Origin: Siphonodentalium dalli
Taxonomy: Eukaryota; Mollusca; Scaphopoda; Gadilida; Siphonodentaliidae
Assembly: GCA_032622095.1 (NCBI GenBank)
Contig: CP136062.1
Span: forward strand, 7,777,710 to 7,841,709
Length of the DNA: 64,000 nt
Direction: 5' to 3'
Under the pieces are notes generated by a model. That model searched no databases, was not told the DNA's origin, and saw nothing but the letters and a program-made list of their open reading frames with translations. Position 1 is the stretch's first letter. Every line of letters begins with the position of its first letter. Position numbers and translations under genes: made by a program. This document shows, piece by piece, positions 33,584 to 44,410 of this stretch.

Positions 33584-36413
33584 TTGAATGTTTTCGACGA
33601 GGATGTATATAATGTATCCAACCATCGCCCTCTTCTTGTCGATGCCGACATACAATTTAGTCACCAGAACTCAAATAATGTTCAAAACACTCATTTGAGG
33701 TACAACTGGAAAAAATTTCAAAATAACCCAAACTTGATATCAACGTATGTAACTCGCTTAGAATCGTACCTGCTTCCGTTGGATACATATAACGCATTCC
33801 AGTCGAAAATAGATGATTTATACAATTCCATTGTTTCTGCTATAAATAGAGCAGCTAGAGAAATTATCCCTACAAAATCCTTCAAAAGACACCTGAAGCC
33901 CTTCTGGAATGATATGCTCAGTGCGTTGCACCGGGAGATGACCGATGCCAGAAATAATTGGATTCAACATGGTCGGCCAGCTGACCACAGCAACGCACTG
34001 CACATTACTTACAAAGGGACTAAATATGACTTCCGCAGGGAATATCGTAAATGCTCGCAAAATTTTCTTGACGAATGTGTTAACAAGATAGATTCTTATG
34101 TAGAAATAGATCAAACTTCGTTCTTCAAACTCCTTAATGCAAAACGCGCGCGCCTTGGTACTCAATCGCAGTCATATTTTGTATCTAACGATCGTGTCAT
34201 CAGAGATGACCAGGATATCGCCGACGAATGGATACATTACTACGAATCCATATATTTAACTCAAATACACGATACCTCATTCAACGAAGACCATTATTCA
34301 AAAGTATCCCAATTCGTATCAAATGAACTTTCCCACAATAATGCATCGGAATTTGATGAACTGTTGTGCTATCCGGTATCGGTCTCTGAAGTGATATCCG
34401 CATACAAATCTCTAAGCAGAAACAAAGCTGCAGGTCATGCCTCTTTGAACTATGAACACCTTATCTTTGGAGGTGAACATCTAGCCGGCTCGCTCGCTCA
34501 CCTGTTTTCATTGATGTTTGAGTCAAGTTACGTTCCGCGCAATGCGAAGGTTGGAATCATATTTTCGCTATATAAAGGCGCACCGAAGCCCAAAGAGTAT
34601 TTTGATAGTTACAGGGCGATAACTCTACTCCCTGTACTGTACAAGCTTTTTGAAAGGATTGTATTATCACGTTTGAGGCAAAACGCACCAAATAGTATTG
34701 CGGTCCATCCCCTGCAAAATGGATTTCAACAAAATATCAATTGCATGGCAACATCATAATTAGTACAAGAATGTGTCTCCTATACATCCAATAACCACAG
34801 CAAACTATTTTCTTGCATCTTGGATGCATGGAAGGCATTTGACGCCGTGTGGATCGACGGCCTACTATTCAAATTACACGAACGGAGCATCCGGGGAAAA
34901 AGCCTAAAAATAATGCATAACCTCCTTACTGGAATGAAATGTTTACTGTTATACAATGGTTACAAGTCAAAATGGATTGATGTATTGCACGGAACCAGAC
35001 ATGGAGGTACATTATCTCCGATTTTCTACACCATTTACATTGATCAATTACTGTATGATCTTGAGCGCTCGGCATTTGGGCTAAAAATTGTGGAATAAAT
35101 GTATGTTGCCCAACTCATGCGGATGATATGTTGTTACTGTCATTAACAGCATCAGGGTTGCAGTCACTCTGCTCGATCTGCAGCTCTTACAGCTCTCTTT
35201 GGCGTTACAAATACAATGCCACAAAAAGTTATGTTATCGTTTTCAATGAATCAAAATCTGATTACTCTAGTTCCCAGCGAAAATGGACTTTTGGCAAACA
35301 AGAAATGTCTGAAGTCACCTCTCTCACTTATTTAGGAATACCCATACAAAAGTTTAAATTCACAATTTCCTTTGTAGACGAGATATGTACCAAAATAAGA
35401 GGTACATTTTCATGCTATAAAATGCAGGTATTTACGCAGGTGGCCTAACTCCAATGAGTTCACTAAAGATTTACAAATCTGTTATATTACCAAGAGGTCT
35501 TTATGGATCAGAACTGCTCAACAATCTTACGAACACTGATACTCTCAAACTGGAACGCATTCACCGTTTTTGTTTGAAACGTATTCAGTGATTGCACTTT
35601 CGAACCCGTACGGCTATGGTGGAGGGATTGTTTGGTATCCCATCACTCGGTATTTTCATTGTAAAACGTAGGGTCTCATTGTATCATTCTTTGTGCAGCA
35701 TGAATGATGACAAGGCTACGATGCAGCTCTTCCTGCATCGTACAGCTGAATCTCAATTCGGCCAAGGAGGCCCTTTCATAAGGACAGTTGAATCGGATCT
35801 CGAAGATCCGATTAATTGGTTACTTTTATTTGGAATTTTCATCGGAAGCAATCATACCTGTTAAGAACCATTGGAAACCCACAGTTAATGAGGCGATCGG
35901 AGTTAATTCAAATAACCAATGGCAACACCTAGTATCAATGCAGAGTGATTTCTATCGTTTTTCCATTGTCCAGGAAAAACTTCAAATGTCCCATATTTGG
36001 AAAGCATGTCATAAATTTCCCAAACACAAGAAGTGTTATTTTGTCATTGTCCAACTACTGTGTATGTTGAAATTTAAGGAAGATGTTTTATGCACAAGAT
36101 GTGGTCAAGTTTATAATGACACAGTCAAACATGTTTTTCACGACTGTGACTTTCTTAGCAACTCAAGAAATGACGCTTGGTATCGTTTTTGTCCCATTTT
36201 CATATAGACTGTTTTATGTGTATTGATAGAATTCCTCCCTCCAATCAAATGCTCATGCTTATTGGGCACATCCCAAATGCTCTATTCGACATAGCTGAAG
36301 ATGCCCTCGCCATAGTCGATTTTTTCGTGATAGAGGCCACGCAAATATGGCATTATTGGATAACTGGAACTCCCGGCTGTGCATCAGAGATCGTCCTGAG
36401 AGACGTGATGTGA
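33584..36413 (+). pseudogene. Reverse transcriptase pseudogene of the truncated LINE
   Basis: The first part is open to an in-frame TAA at 34757 and carries the linker and early RT blocks: SRNKAAGHASLNYEHL, VGIIFSLYKG, SYRAITLLPVLYKLFERIV and PLQNGFQ. The same frame resumes with ILDAWKAFDAVW and GTRHGGTLSP up to a stop near 35096. After a frameshift comes HADDMLLL (the usual YADD, with His for Tyr) near 35116, then LTYLGIPI. Later frames hold RIHRFCLK-like and HIWK pieces and a terminal C-x2-C-x11-H-x4-C knuckle starting CTRC near 36095. Several frameshifts and stops make it non-functional. The pattern fits CR1/jockey-group elements and is clearly different from the Tx1-like LINE in intron 1. 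Confidence 0.88.
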
Positions 36414-36723
36414 AATAAATACATGTATGCAAGCGATGTTTTCATGTTGAATAAGAATTAAGGCAATATCTTTAATTTAGTTTTGTATTCTTATTATGCG
36501 TAAAAGCATTAGTCTCTTTTCCGCTATGTTTATATTTTGTTTTCTGATATCGCGGTTTTCCCACGTTTTTCAGTCAATTTAAGTTGCCAAGATGTAATTA
36601 TGCATTCCTGTATAAAATCTGTTTTTGCCTGTGGCAATTCATGTATTTGTATATATGTTTAAAATTTATTGTAAGTTTGTATCGAACTCTTCAAATATGG
36701 AGGATAATAAAGATATATAATAC
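33584..36723 (+). mobile_element. 5'-truncated LINE (CR1/jockey-like)
   Basis: A non-LTR retrotransposon begins inside the endonuclease domain (SNHRPLL is its last motif) and ends in the AT-rich tail 'aataaagatatataatac'. It sits exactly between two copies of a repeat of about 790 bp. The 5' truncation is typical of LINE insertion. Confidence 0.9.
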
Positions 36724-37505
36724 AGTCGACTGTGGCGTTTCAGTTTTTCTTGCTGGTTATATTCACATTTCGCTGGTTCTCGTTTCGTCTCGCTGGTTCT
36801 CTTTCATTACTTACAAGCACGCGTTATTGCCTCGTATATATTAAATTTGTTAACGTTTGCTGTCGTAAAACCGACTAAAAGAAGAAAATATAGCGTGCCG
36901 CGATATACCGACTATTCAAGTAATCCAATACCGACTACTCGGTATTAAAAATAAAACCGCGGTATGACTAACTACCGAAAAACCGCACGCAGCACGGTGC
37001 GCCAATTCAAAGTGCGCTATTTCAAAACTAGCGAAAAATAGTACTGCGCGAATTAAAATAAAGTATAGGTACAGGCGATCTAGCCGAAAAATGGGGGTCA
37101 CTAATGGCAACACAAATGACTTTTAGTTCACTGGATAGCTGAATATGTACTGCATTAGATTAGCAATATTTTAGGAAAATCCAATTGGGAAAATGTGATA
37201 AATTTGTGTTTCCATGGCAACGATGGATAATAAATGGGTATTTGGAAATTTTACATTAAATAGTGCGTATCGTGAATAATTTAATAACTACCCAAAAGTT
37301 TACATTGGTTTATGAAAAGACTTGTAATGACCGACATTTCCACATATCCATGGTGACGTATAAAGGTCAAGGTTGTTGTTAAAACTTTTTATCATTTAGC
37401 AGTCATATTTTCGACTGTCCTTGTTACGATTTATTACAAATAGCGATCACCAACACTATTTTATAAACTCCGGAATTCAGGCTCCGTGGGAAGGTTCATT
37501 TGAAT
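36724..37505. repeat. Long direct repeat flanking the second LINE, right copy
   Basis: This is the partner of 32789-33583. It starts immediately after the LINE tail and is followed by 'ggatatcgatatatgc', the presumed original right flank. It includes the same 'ccgcggtatgacta' and 'tttccatggcaacgatgg' phrases. Confidence 0.92.
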
Positions 37506-37689
37506 GGATATCGATATATGCATTAGAAACTATAGCAGTTTGAAATATGTGGCGACAACATTTTTATGTACAACAAGACATGTCTTGGAATATTTATATA
37601 GATTGTTGAGACAAAATAATCGACATAACTGGTCAGAATATATGCAAGTGTGTGTAAACTGGTTGCAACGCAGATGTCTTTTGGCACAC

Positions 37690-37935
37690 TGGATAGTTAA
37701 AAGTATACTGCTTTAGATTATGTTTTATTTAGGAATATCCAATTGGGACAAATTTGTTAAATTTGAGTTTCCATAGCAACTATGGCTAATAATCGGATAT
37801 TTGGAATAAATCGTATGTATCGTGAATAATTTAATAAGTACCTAAAAGTTTACTTTGGTTTATGGACAGACTTGTAATGGTCGATATTTTCAAATATCCA
37901 AGGTAACCTTGAAATGTCAAGGTCACGTATAAACG
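37690..37935. repeat. Diverged third copy of part of the long direct repeat
   Basis: Phrases 'cactggatag', 'atccaattggga', 'cgtgaataatttaataa' and 'agacttgtaatgg' occur in the same order as in 33190-33450 and 37130-37385, with many differences. This shows that the repeat family was already locally duplicated before the LINE inserted. Confidence 0.75.
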
Positions 37936-37959
37936 TCAAGGTCATGAAAGAATAATGGA

Positions 37960-38240
37960 GATTCAACTCCATTCTGGCGATGCTATGCTGCTAAACTGAT
38001 AATATATGCAAGAATTATGAAGATGGAATTTCATCTTGATTTTAGCGGCGCTACACTGCTTATTAATGACAACCACAAGAAAATATAATTGCAAACTCGA
38101 TTCTAGCAGTGCTATGCTGCTAAACCGGATTCTAGCGATGCTATGCTGATACATGCACTACTAATACATGCACATGAAAGAATTAAGAAAATTGAATTTA
38201 AAACTCAATTCTAGTAGTGCTATGCTGCTAAACTTCTAAT
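37960..38240. repeat. Short repeats of 'ctagcagtgctatgctgctaaac'
   Basis: Four to five imperfect copies of a unit near ATTCTAGC-(a/g)(g/a)TGCTATGCTG-(ctaaac) occur over 280 bp, some separated by unrelated sequence containing 'catgaaagaat'. Function unknown. Confidence 0.7.
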
Positions 38241-39212
38241 AGATTTATGAAATAACTCTTGTTTCGATTAAGGTTTTGGAGTTATAACCGAAAAGTTTGA
38301 AGATAATTTCTATAACGCGCGTAGCTATTTCTTATAATTTAAATCGTCATTTCACAGGAGAACCACCAAAAGTAGAAGTTAGAAGTATAACTAGCGTAAC
38401 ATTGACACTATTTCCGACATAAAAGACACGTTAAGTTGAAAGAGACACTTGTCACTCAAAAATTGTGTTGGACAATTTCCACCTGGTGGCCATTTCAGTC
38501 CAATATATTGACAAAAAGTAGGATGATATGCAAATATTGTTCCAAAAACAATAAATTCCCCCAATAAATTGTTTGAAAATCAAACTACAAGAATATTTTC
38601 AACCTACTGTTGGTGTGAAATTTCCAAGTAATGTTGTCTTGCGTTCTTATTTCTTGTAGTATCACAGGAACATGCAGGCTGCATATAAATGTGATTGGTA
38701 TGTGCTTTGATGTGAGCAAAACCAGTGTTTTCAACTTTTCCCGAACGACCTTTAAGTGTGACCTTGACCTATAAAAAATAACAGGTGACATTTACCTATA
38801 TGTACACGTACATGGACTATCTTACCCAGACCAATTATATTCTTAGATATGACCTGTTTTCCCATGGGAACAATAATATCTACATTTTCTGTACATTTTT
38901 TGCTCACTACAACAGGGCTAATAAATAATGGACAATTCATAAGCATTTCAACGGTATATAACAATCCTATATGTATTAATTGTCATTAAACTTCTTCCTC
39001 TAATGGCCGCTCACCTATAACCATGTATCTGGTCAAAATACTACACAATTGTGCTTATCACGAAAGGGTACCACCAACTTTGAAGGTCTATATCTCTTCA
39101 ATGAGTTGATATTATTGGAAAAACTATATGTATGCACTAAGCGGTGGTCCTCCAAATTACTTTATATATATTTTCGTCTCTCTACATCTTTAATTTCAAT
39201 CAAGTGGGTCGA
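38241..39212 (+). other. Intronic sequence with a dispersed repeat
   Basis: About 38455-38640 is a copy of the repeat also seen at 24895-25095 and, inverted, at 62530-62720 ('tccaaaaacaataaattccccc-aataa' and 'caaactacaagaatattttcaacc', shown in parts). No coding region is recognised. Confidence 0.45.
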
Positions 39213-39537
39213 AGTGACCTTGACTTTGACCTTTACATATGACCTTCACCTTCCCAAGAGGTGAACCTCATTTCAAAAGTTAGACAACAATATGTGTTCA
39301 TATTAACCAACATATTTTTTGAAATAATTGAAATAGTTCTCGCCACACACGCAATTTAACAAATATTTCCTAGTAAGTTAAAATCACCCCTCGTTGCCAT
39401 GGACACAGAAATTTTGATATTTGTTCCAAATAGTGCTCTCTAAAATGTGTGTATGTTACATACATTGTCTTACTCTACATGATGGCACTTTTGGCATTTG
39501 TGTTGCAATTAATTCCGGGTTCAACCCTAATTCGCCT
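39213..39537. repeat. Inverted repeat right arm enclosing the second LINE
   Basis: This is the inverse partner of 31223-31520. The inner end contains the hormone-response-like string 'tgaccttgactttgacctt', also present in reverse on the left, which here is simply part of the repeat. Confidence 0.85.
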
Positions 39538-40745
39538 GTACTATAAGGCAGTCGGACAAGAATGGTCCGTTTTGCTGGATTATTCGTCATATTTTGTCCA
39601 AGAAAGACTATAGTTTTATTAAATTAGTCAAGTGTGCACAAACGACGTGCATATGCACTGGTATGGAAGAATGGCTACAACTGAACTATCAGTGCTTGAC
39701 AACACCGCTTTCGAAGAATGGCTGTGATGACTATTGTGTCTTAATAGACATAAACATTGATGTTTAATCTTAAAAGTTATTCTTAGATGCACCCAAATAC
39801 ATTATTTGACAGTTTCCTTCATCTTCGCTCACTTAATAATGATTCATGATATTGGTGGCCCTCACATATGCAGGTAAATTACATGCCACAATTTCATATT
39901 ATTGACAGTGCTTCAATGTTAGAACAGTTCTCAATAGTTTGTTATTTCATGAAATTGTACTTGTAATTTCCACATACTGTGGAATTGAGTTCCACACCAG
40001 CCTTCAGATTGTATCTTGCGGTGTAGCATATCGGTGCGGTAGAGTTCTGATCCTTATCATAAATGTTGTATTGTGTATTTATCGCACACAATACTACACA
40101 TGTCACTGTGTGTTATGGTGCCAGAATATGAGCGGCAACATGCCTATAAAATTCATCAAGTCATGAGAATTTAAAAACAGATGTACATGTATCGGTGCTA
40201 CTGAATTTGCTTTCAAACGTCCTGTATGATTCATCCTTGTGAGATAATTTAATTCTATGCACAGGCAAATTCCAGTAGGGTGGAACTACAGTTATTATAT
40301 CTCGCCTATACCCATTGTTAGCTGTGATACAGATGCATTTTATAAGCATGTTTGCGTTTTCTGGCATAGTATATCTATTTGGCTTTATGCATGGGACTCA
40401 ATTCAAAACAAGCAAGGCATATTTACCAGTGTGTGACATCTGTCCGAAACTAGCATCCAAATATATGTCATGAATCAATCTCGCAACATCCCATGCACGT
40501 GTTGCATTCCATAGCTCTGATAATGGGTGACAATATATATTCTGTAATGTATCTCCCAAAACTGTGTAAAAGATAGCCATATACATGTGGATAAATGCAT
40601 GACATATTGACAGCTGTACGTGTGAACGTACACAAATGAACACATGGTGGTGGCTGGGATGTGTCGATAAGGGGAGTCTCTCCCAACGTTGGTCAGGATA
40701 ATCAACAGTTGACAGTTCATGTCTGGCATTAGTTGGAAATTTTAA
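39538..40745 (+). other. Intronic sequence, nothing recognised
   Basis: Several short open frames occur on both strands without domain similarity. There are no repeats beyond short AT tracts. Confidence 0.3.
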
Positions 40746-41216
40746 ACCACATATGTGACCCACCATATCAAATCCAGTCGGAAGTCAGGATTTGTTTACC
40801 CTGTGCAAATGCATTATCTTATATATGCGAGTCGACCATAGGTCGCCTCGCATATATAAGAGAATGCATTGGCCTAACAATTTTTTACAATTTTAATAAT
40901 TTGTTCTTGTATTCTTTAACAATTTTATAAGTTCACCCATACAGAGCCCCAGACAAACATGAGCAGACGACACTCTTATATGTGCTTCTATATGTGTGGG
41001 GCCCCATGCAGGGTAATGGATGTTTATTTTATTTTATGTCCTTTAAATTGTAAGAAACATTTATTTAAAAAACATGATAACAAATTGTTAAGCCAATGGA
41101 TTCTCTTATATATGCGAGGCGACCTATGGTCGACTCGCATATATAAGAGAATGCATTGGCACAGGGTAAAACAATCCCGAATTCCGACTGGATTTGATAT
41201 GGCGGGTCACATATCA
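40746..41216. mobile_element. Foldback element with palindromes nested in its arms
   Basis: Arms of about 125 bp (40746-40871 and 41096-41216) are inverted copies; the outer end is TGTGACCCACCATATCAAATC on the left (given without its last bases on the right). Each arm contains its own palindrome, TATATGCGAGTCGACC and its near complement GGTCGCCTCGCATATA, followed by 'agagaatgcattgg'. The 225-bp middle has no coding potential. This is a non-autonomous palindromic element. Confidence 0.88.
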
Positions 41217-41232
41217 TAAGTTAAAGGGCGAG

Positions 41233-41344
41233 TTGTTGCCGGATACGGTGTCATATGAGGCGAAGTGAGATTAATATCGGGCGAGGTGCGAGCCGAGCCC
41301 GATATTAATCTCGCTGAGCCTCATATATCACCGTAGCCGACAAT
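41233..41344. mobile_element. Miniature hairpin element
   Basis: Arms of about 48 bp contain GAGATTAATATCGGGC and the complement GCCCGATATTAATCTC, with 'cggatacggtg' and 'caccgtagccg' near the ends and a loop of about 15 bp. It lies 16 bp from the larger foldback. Confidence 0.85.
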
Positions 41345-42088
41345 TACGAGTCCTGTAACGATTTGATCATGCTTGCCATGTGATAATTTGAATTACTTGT
41401 ACGAAGTTTATAGACTCTAGTAAGTTAAATGTGTCGTCTAGGGCCATTAACGTGTGAAACGTCATATTGACGCGCCATGGTCGTTGAACGTCAACGCATT
41501 GAGGCTATGTCTATCACCAGCAGTGGGACAACATATTGAGTTTGCTAGTTACTTTATTAGTCTTTAGAATTCCTCAAATATATCACATGCAGCTTTCGGT
41601 ACATGGTACTATGTCTTTAAATTCACACAAAATGATTTTCGACATATATCCCTTTTTTTTTTTTTGCGCCAAATACACCGAGAATATCCCCGAGGCGGCA
41701 AAGTTCTAGGAAATACAATATGGCGTCTATCGACCACATATGAATCCATACCCCCTGTGGGTTTCAATATGGGGTCGGTGACAATCAAGGTGAACCTAAT
41801 ATGCCATCATCGCCTATGAGTAGATCTCCGTTCCCATTGGTCAATCTAATAGGCCAGCATGATAAGGGTTGATATTGTTCTCATTGCGTGATATTCTAAC
41901 CATAAGTTTGTTCCGAAATGGCTATTAGTTTGAAATAAATATTCCAACTTTAGGGGTGTCAGAGGTTGGAAATCTCCAACAGTTTGAAAGCTTGAGGTAC
42001 CATGCAGTTACAACTGGAACGTTTGAACCCAAGGGGGGTGGTACAAATGGATTGGTCTGGATCACGGAATATTTCAAGGTGTAGACAG
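41345..42088 (+). other. End of GCNT intron 2
   Basis: No coding sequence is seen. Near 41930-41990 is a piece of the 'ttggaaatctccaac' repeat also found at 62.7-63.1 kb. A poly-T run lies at 41652-41665. The acceptor is GTGTAGACAG before 42089; its pyrimidine tract is weak. Confidence 0.45.
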
Positions 42089-42393
42089 GTTCTTCGGATA
42101 CAACGAAAGACGATTATTCTCTGAAGCCTTTTGTCGCTAGATATAAACTATGGGAGCCTACGTGTGGGGGGAAACAAGTTCGCAGTGTATGTGTAAACGG
42201 CATCACCGATTTGCCCAAACTGTACACGTCGAAAAAGCTGTTTGTGAATAAACTGTATTACGACTTCCAGCACTATTCATACGATTGTCTGGAAGAATGG
42301 AATTTCAATCGGAGTAGAGATTATTACAGTGGGACTTTGTTCTTCAATGATTCTTACTACAGAAACTTGGACTTTGTAAAAAATAAATTTTAG
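42089..42393 (+). CDS. GCNT: GCNT-type beta-1,6-N-acetylglucosaminyltransferase, terminal coding exon 3
   Basis: This exon encodes residues 377-477 and ends at TAG 42391. After the acceptor GACAG|GT the first two bases complete a Gly codon with the last base of exon 2. The reading then passes through LKPFVARYKLW, a Cys, GGKQVRSVCV, the variant G-I-T-DLPKL of the usual GVGDLPWL, SKKLFVNK and DCLEEW. This is the conserved C-terminal part of GT14 enzymes, whose Arg and Lys residues contact the UDP diphosphate in the mouse enzyme. The tail after DCLEEW is about 30 residues, longer than usual and rich in Asn, Tyr and Phe. An AATAAA overlaps the last codons (42382-42387). The three exons total 1,434 nt, exactly 478 codons including the stop. 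Confidence 0.9.
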
Positions 42394-42835
42394 CTTAAAA
42401 TGCAATACATGGTTATGTGAGTTTTTATTTTATTTTTGCTTGCTTGTTTGTATTATTTTACATATATCTATTATTTGTCTATCTAACTAACTGCTCAAAA
42501 TTGTTAATCACCGTAGTCATATTGTTATTTCGGAATAATAATTGGTAAATTATACTTCCGTGGTGTAACTGAGGAAGTATATTGTTTTTCCATTGTGGCC
42601 GTTTTCCGTTTAACTGGAAATACCCAGAAACTAATGGCAATATGAACGCGAAATCTCCAGTGAATGTAGGCATCTAAGGCCTACTGAAATTAAAGGTATC
42701 CGATTTCAGCCCAACGTTTTTTCGGAGTTATCGCCCTTTTACAATTATTATACTTCCATGGTGTAACCAAGGATGTTTATTGTTTTTCTATTGAGGCAGT
42801 GTTCCGTTTAATTGGAAATATCGCCCTTTTACGAT
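42394..42835 (+). other. 3' flank of the GCNT-like gene with 'acttcc' palindromes
   Basis: This holds the 3' UTR candidate region and repeat copies. Imperfect palindromes 'tacttccgtggtgtaactgagg-aagta' (42555) and 'tacttccatggtgtaaccaagg' (42756) precede the clearer one at 42838. A short phrase 'tggccgttttccgttta-ctggaaat' is repeated near 42597 and 42797. Confidence 0.45.
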
Positions 42836-42837
42836 TA

Positions 42838-43987
42838 TTATACTTCCATGGTTTAGCATGGAAGTATATTGTTTTTGTGATTTTTACTTTTTCTCTATTA
42901 TTATTATTCTCCTTCTTAGCAATTTTATAATGATCATAGCTCATTAAGTACAATAGTTAGAAATCTGAAACTTTGTATTTATATATATGTATACAAGCTC
43001 TAGTGCTTAGGCCTATTGATAATCATGTCCTCACTTGATTTGCAGAGTTATCTCCCTTTATGTGAAAAATTGGGGTTTTCATAACTTCGAAAATATAAGG
43101 AGTACAGCGCTGAAATTTGGTCGATATATACATCATGATATCCACTGAAGCATGAGCTCATCATTAACTGTGTCCGTCTTTCCTTTCAAGAGTTATCTCC
43201 CATAAATAGGTCAACCTCGAAAACATTCTGATCGCCTGTCCTCACACATTAAGAAAGATAGCTGGATTTAGTTTCTATGGTAGTGCTGGCCGTTGTTAAT
43301 ATACTACACAAAAAACAATTGACAGGGTCGGACATTACATTTTTGGGTTGGGGTGGGAACGAAATTTTTCGAAAAACAATATTGCTGTCGATTCACACCA
43401 AACTCGATACATCGAACCCCTGTATCAAGGCGTTCGTGCAGATGAACGAATTTTGAAAATCCACTAAGAAATACCAGAGTTATGGCCCTTCGAAATTCAT
43501 GTTTGTGGAATTGACTGCTTGTAGCCAGATCTAATCCGAAACGGTCAGAACGTGTGGCATATATCATATGCATTTGTGTTGAGGTATGTGAGGACACCAA
43601 ATGAGCCAAATTTCGTGACTGTCTGATCAGATTTGGGTATTCTGGGGGAGGGGTGATCACTGGTTCAAAAATTATTTGTTTGCCAAATTGGACCAAACTC
43701 AGAATATATTATCTATGGAACGAGCTGATCCAAAACTGAAAGAATTTTGAAAATCCATTGACAAATACCAGAGTTGTGCTTATTTGTACTTCAGACACAT
43801 TTGTGTTTAAGGACTGGGGTTAAAGTTATATATGGGTTCAGCTTTATGGCCAGGGTTAGGGTTATAGCCAGGCTTAGGGTTAGTGTTATGGCAACAATAA
43901 GGGTTGAGCTTTTGATTTAAGGTTAGCAAAATCGAACGGGACTGCCTATTATAATTATACTTCCATGGTTTAGCATGGAAGTATATA
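42838..43987. mobile_element. Possible element bounded by 'tatacttccatgg' palindromes
   Basis: A 30-bp palindrome (TATACTTCCATGGTTTAGC then ATGGAAGTATA) occurs at about 42838-42868 and again at 43956-43986 in the same form. Between them are phrases 'agagttatctccctt' and 'agagttatggccctt' at several positions. I associate these with abundant mollusc repeats. No coding frame with a domain is seen; the open frame on the minus strand at 43304-43696 has no similarity that I recognise. Confidence 0.5.
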
Positions 43988-44410
43988 CAGAACTTATAAC
44001 TTCGGGGTCTCGACGGAATCCGAAAGAACTCGAAAAATAAGTGTGACAAAGTGCAAACCGTTTTGGTGGCAAATCTTTTTTTCCGGTCGTTCCGGGGGTC
44101 CGAAAGTCCGGAACGAGGGTGGAAGTTCCTAGTCGTTCCGAAACGAACAATGGCAGACTGGAAAAAAAAAAAACGTTCATGGAGAGCATCAAACTCGACC
44201 TAACTAATGTTTCGAAAAAAATACTTCCTGAATTTGTTTTCTCCCGAGTAGAATTTGCAATGTCACTCGAAATTCGCCGTTTTTCCATCCGTTCTGGGCC
44301 GTTCCGGCCCGTTCCGGGTTCGATATCCAGGCAACGAGACACTTTATTCGGAAAAGTGCAACGTTATCGACGAAAGGGGTTCATTATGTGTATCAACACT
44401 GAATTCCAAC

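Noticed and set aside
33584..36723. LTR retrotransposon with 790-bp LTRs
   Set aside because: The enclosed reverse transcriptase is of non-LTR type and truncated inside an endonuclease domain. The repeats have no TG...CA ends, primer-binding site or polypurine tract that I can see.
39213..39245. Nuclear receptor response elements (tgacctt repeats)
   Set aside because: The same strings occur in the mirrored repeat arm and in related repeat copies, so they are most simply explained as part of the repeat.
40398..40766. Overlapping minus-strand open frames of 72-122 codons
   Set aside because: No domain, no splice context, and mutually overlapping frames with equal support. They are treated as chance.
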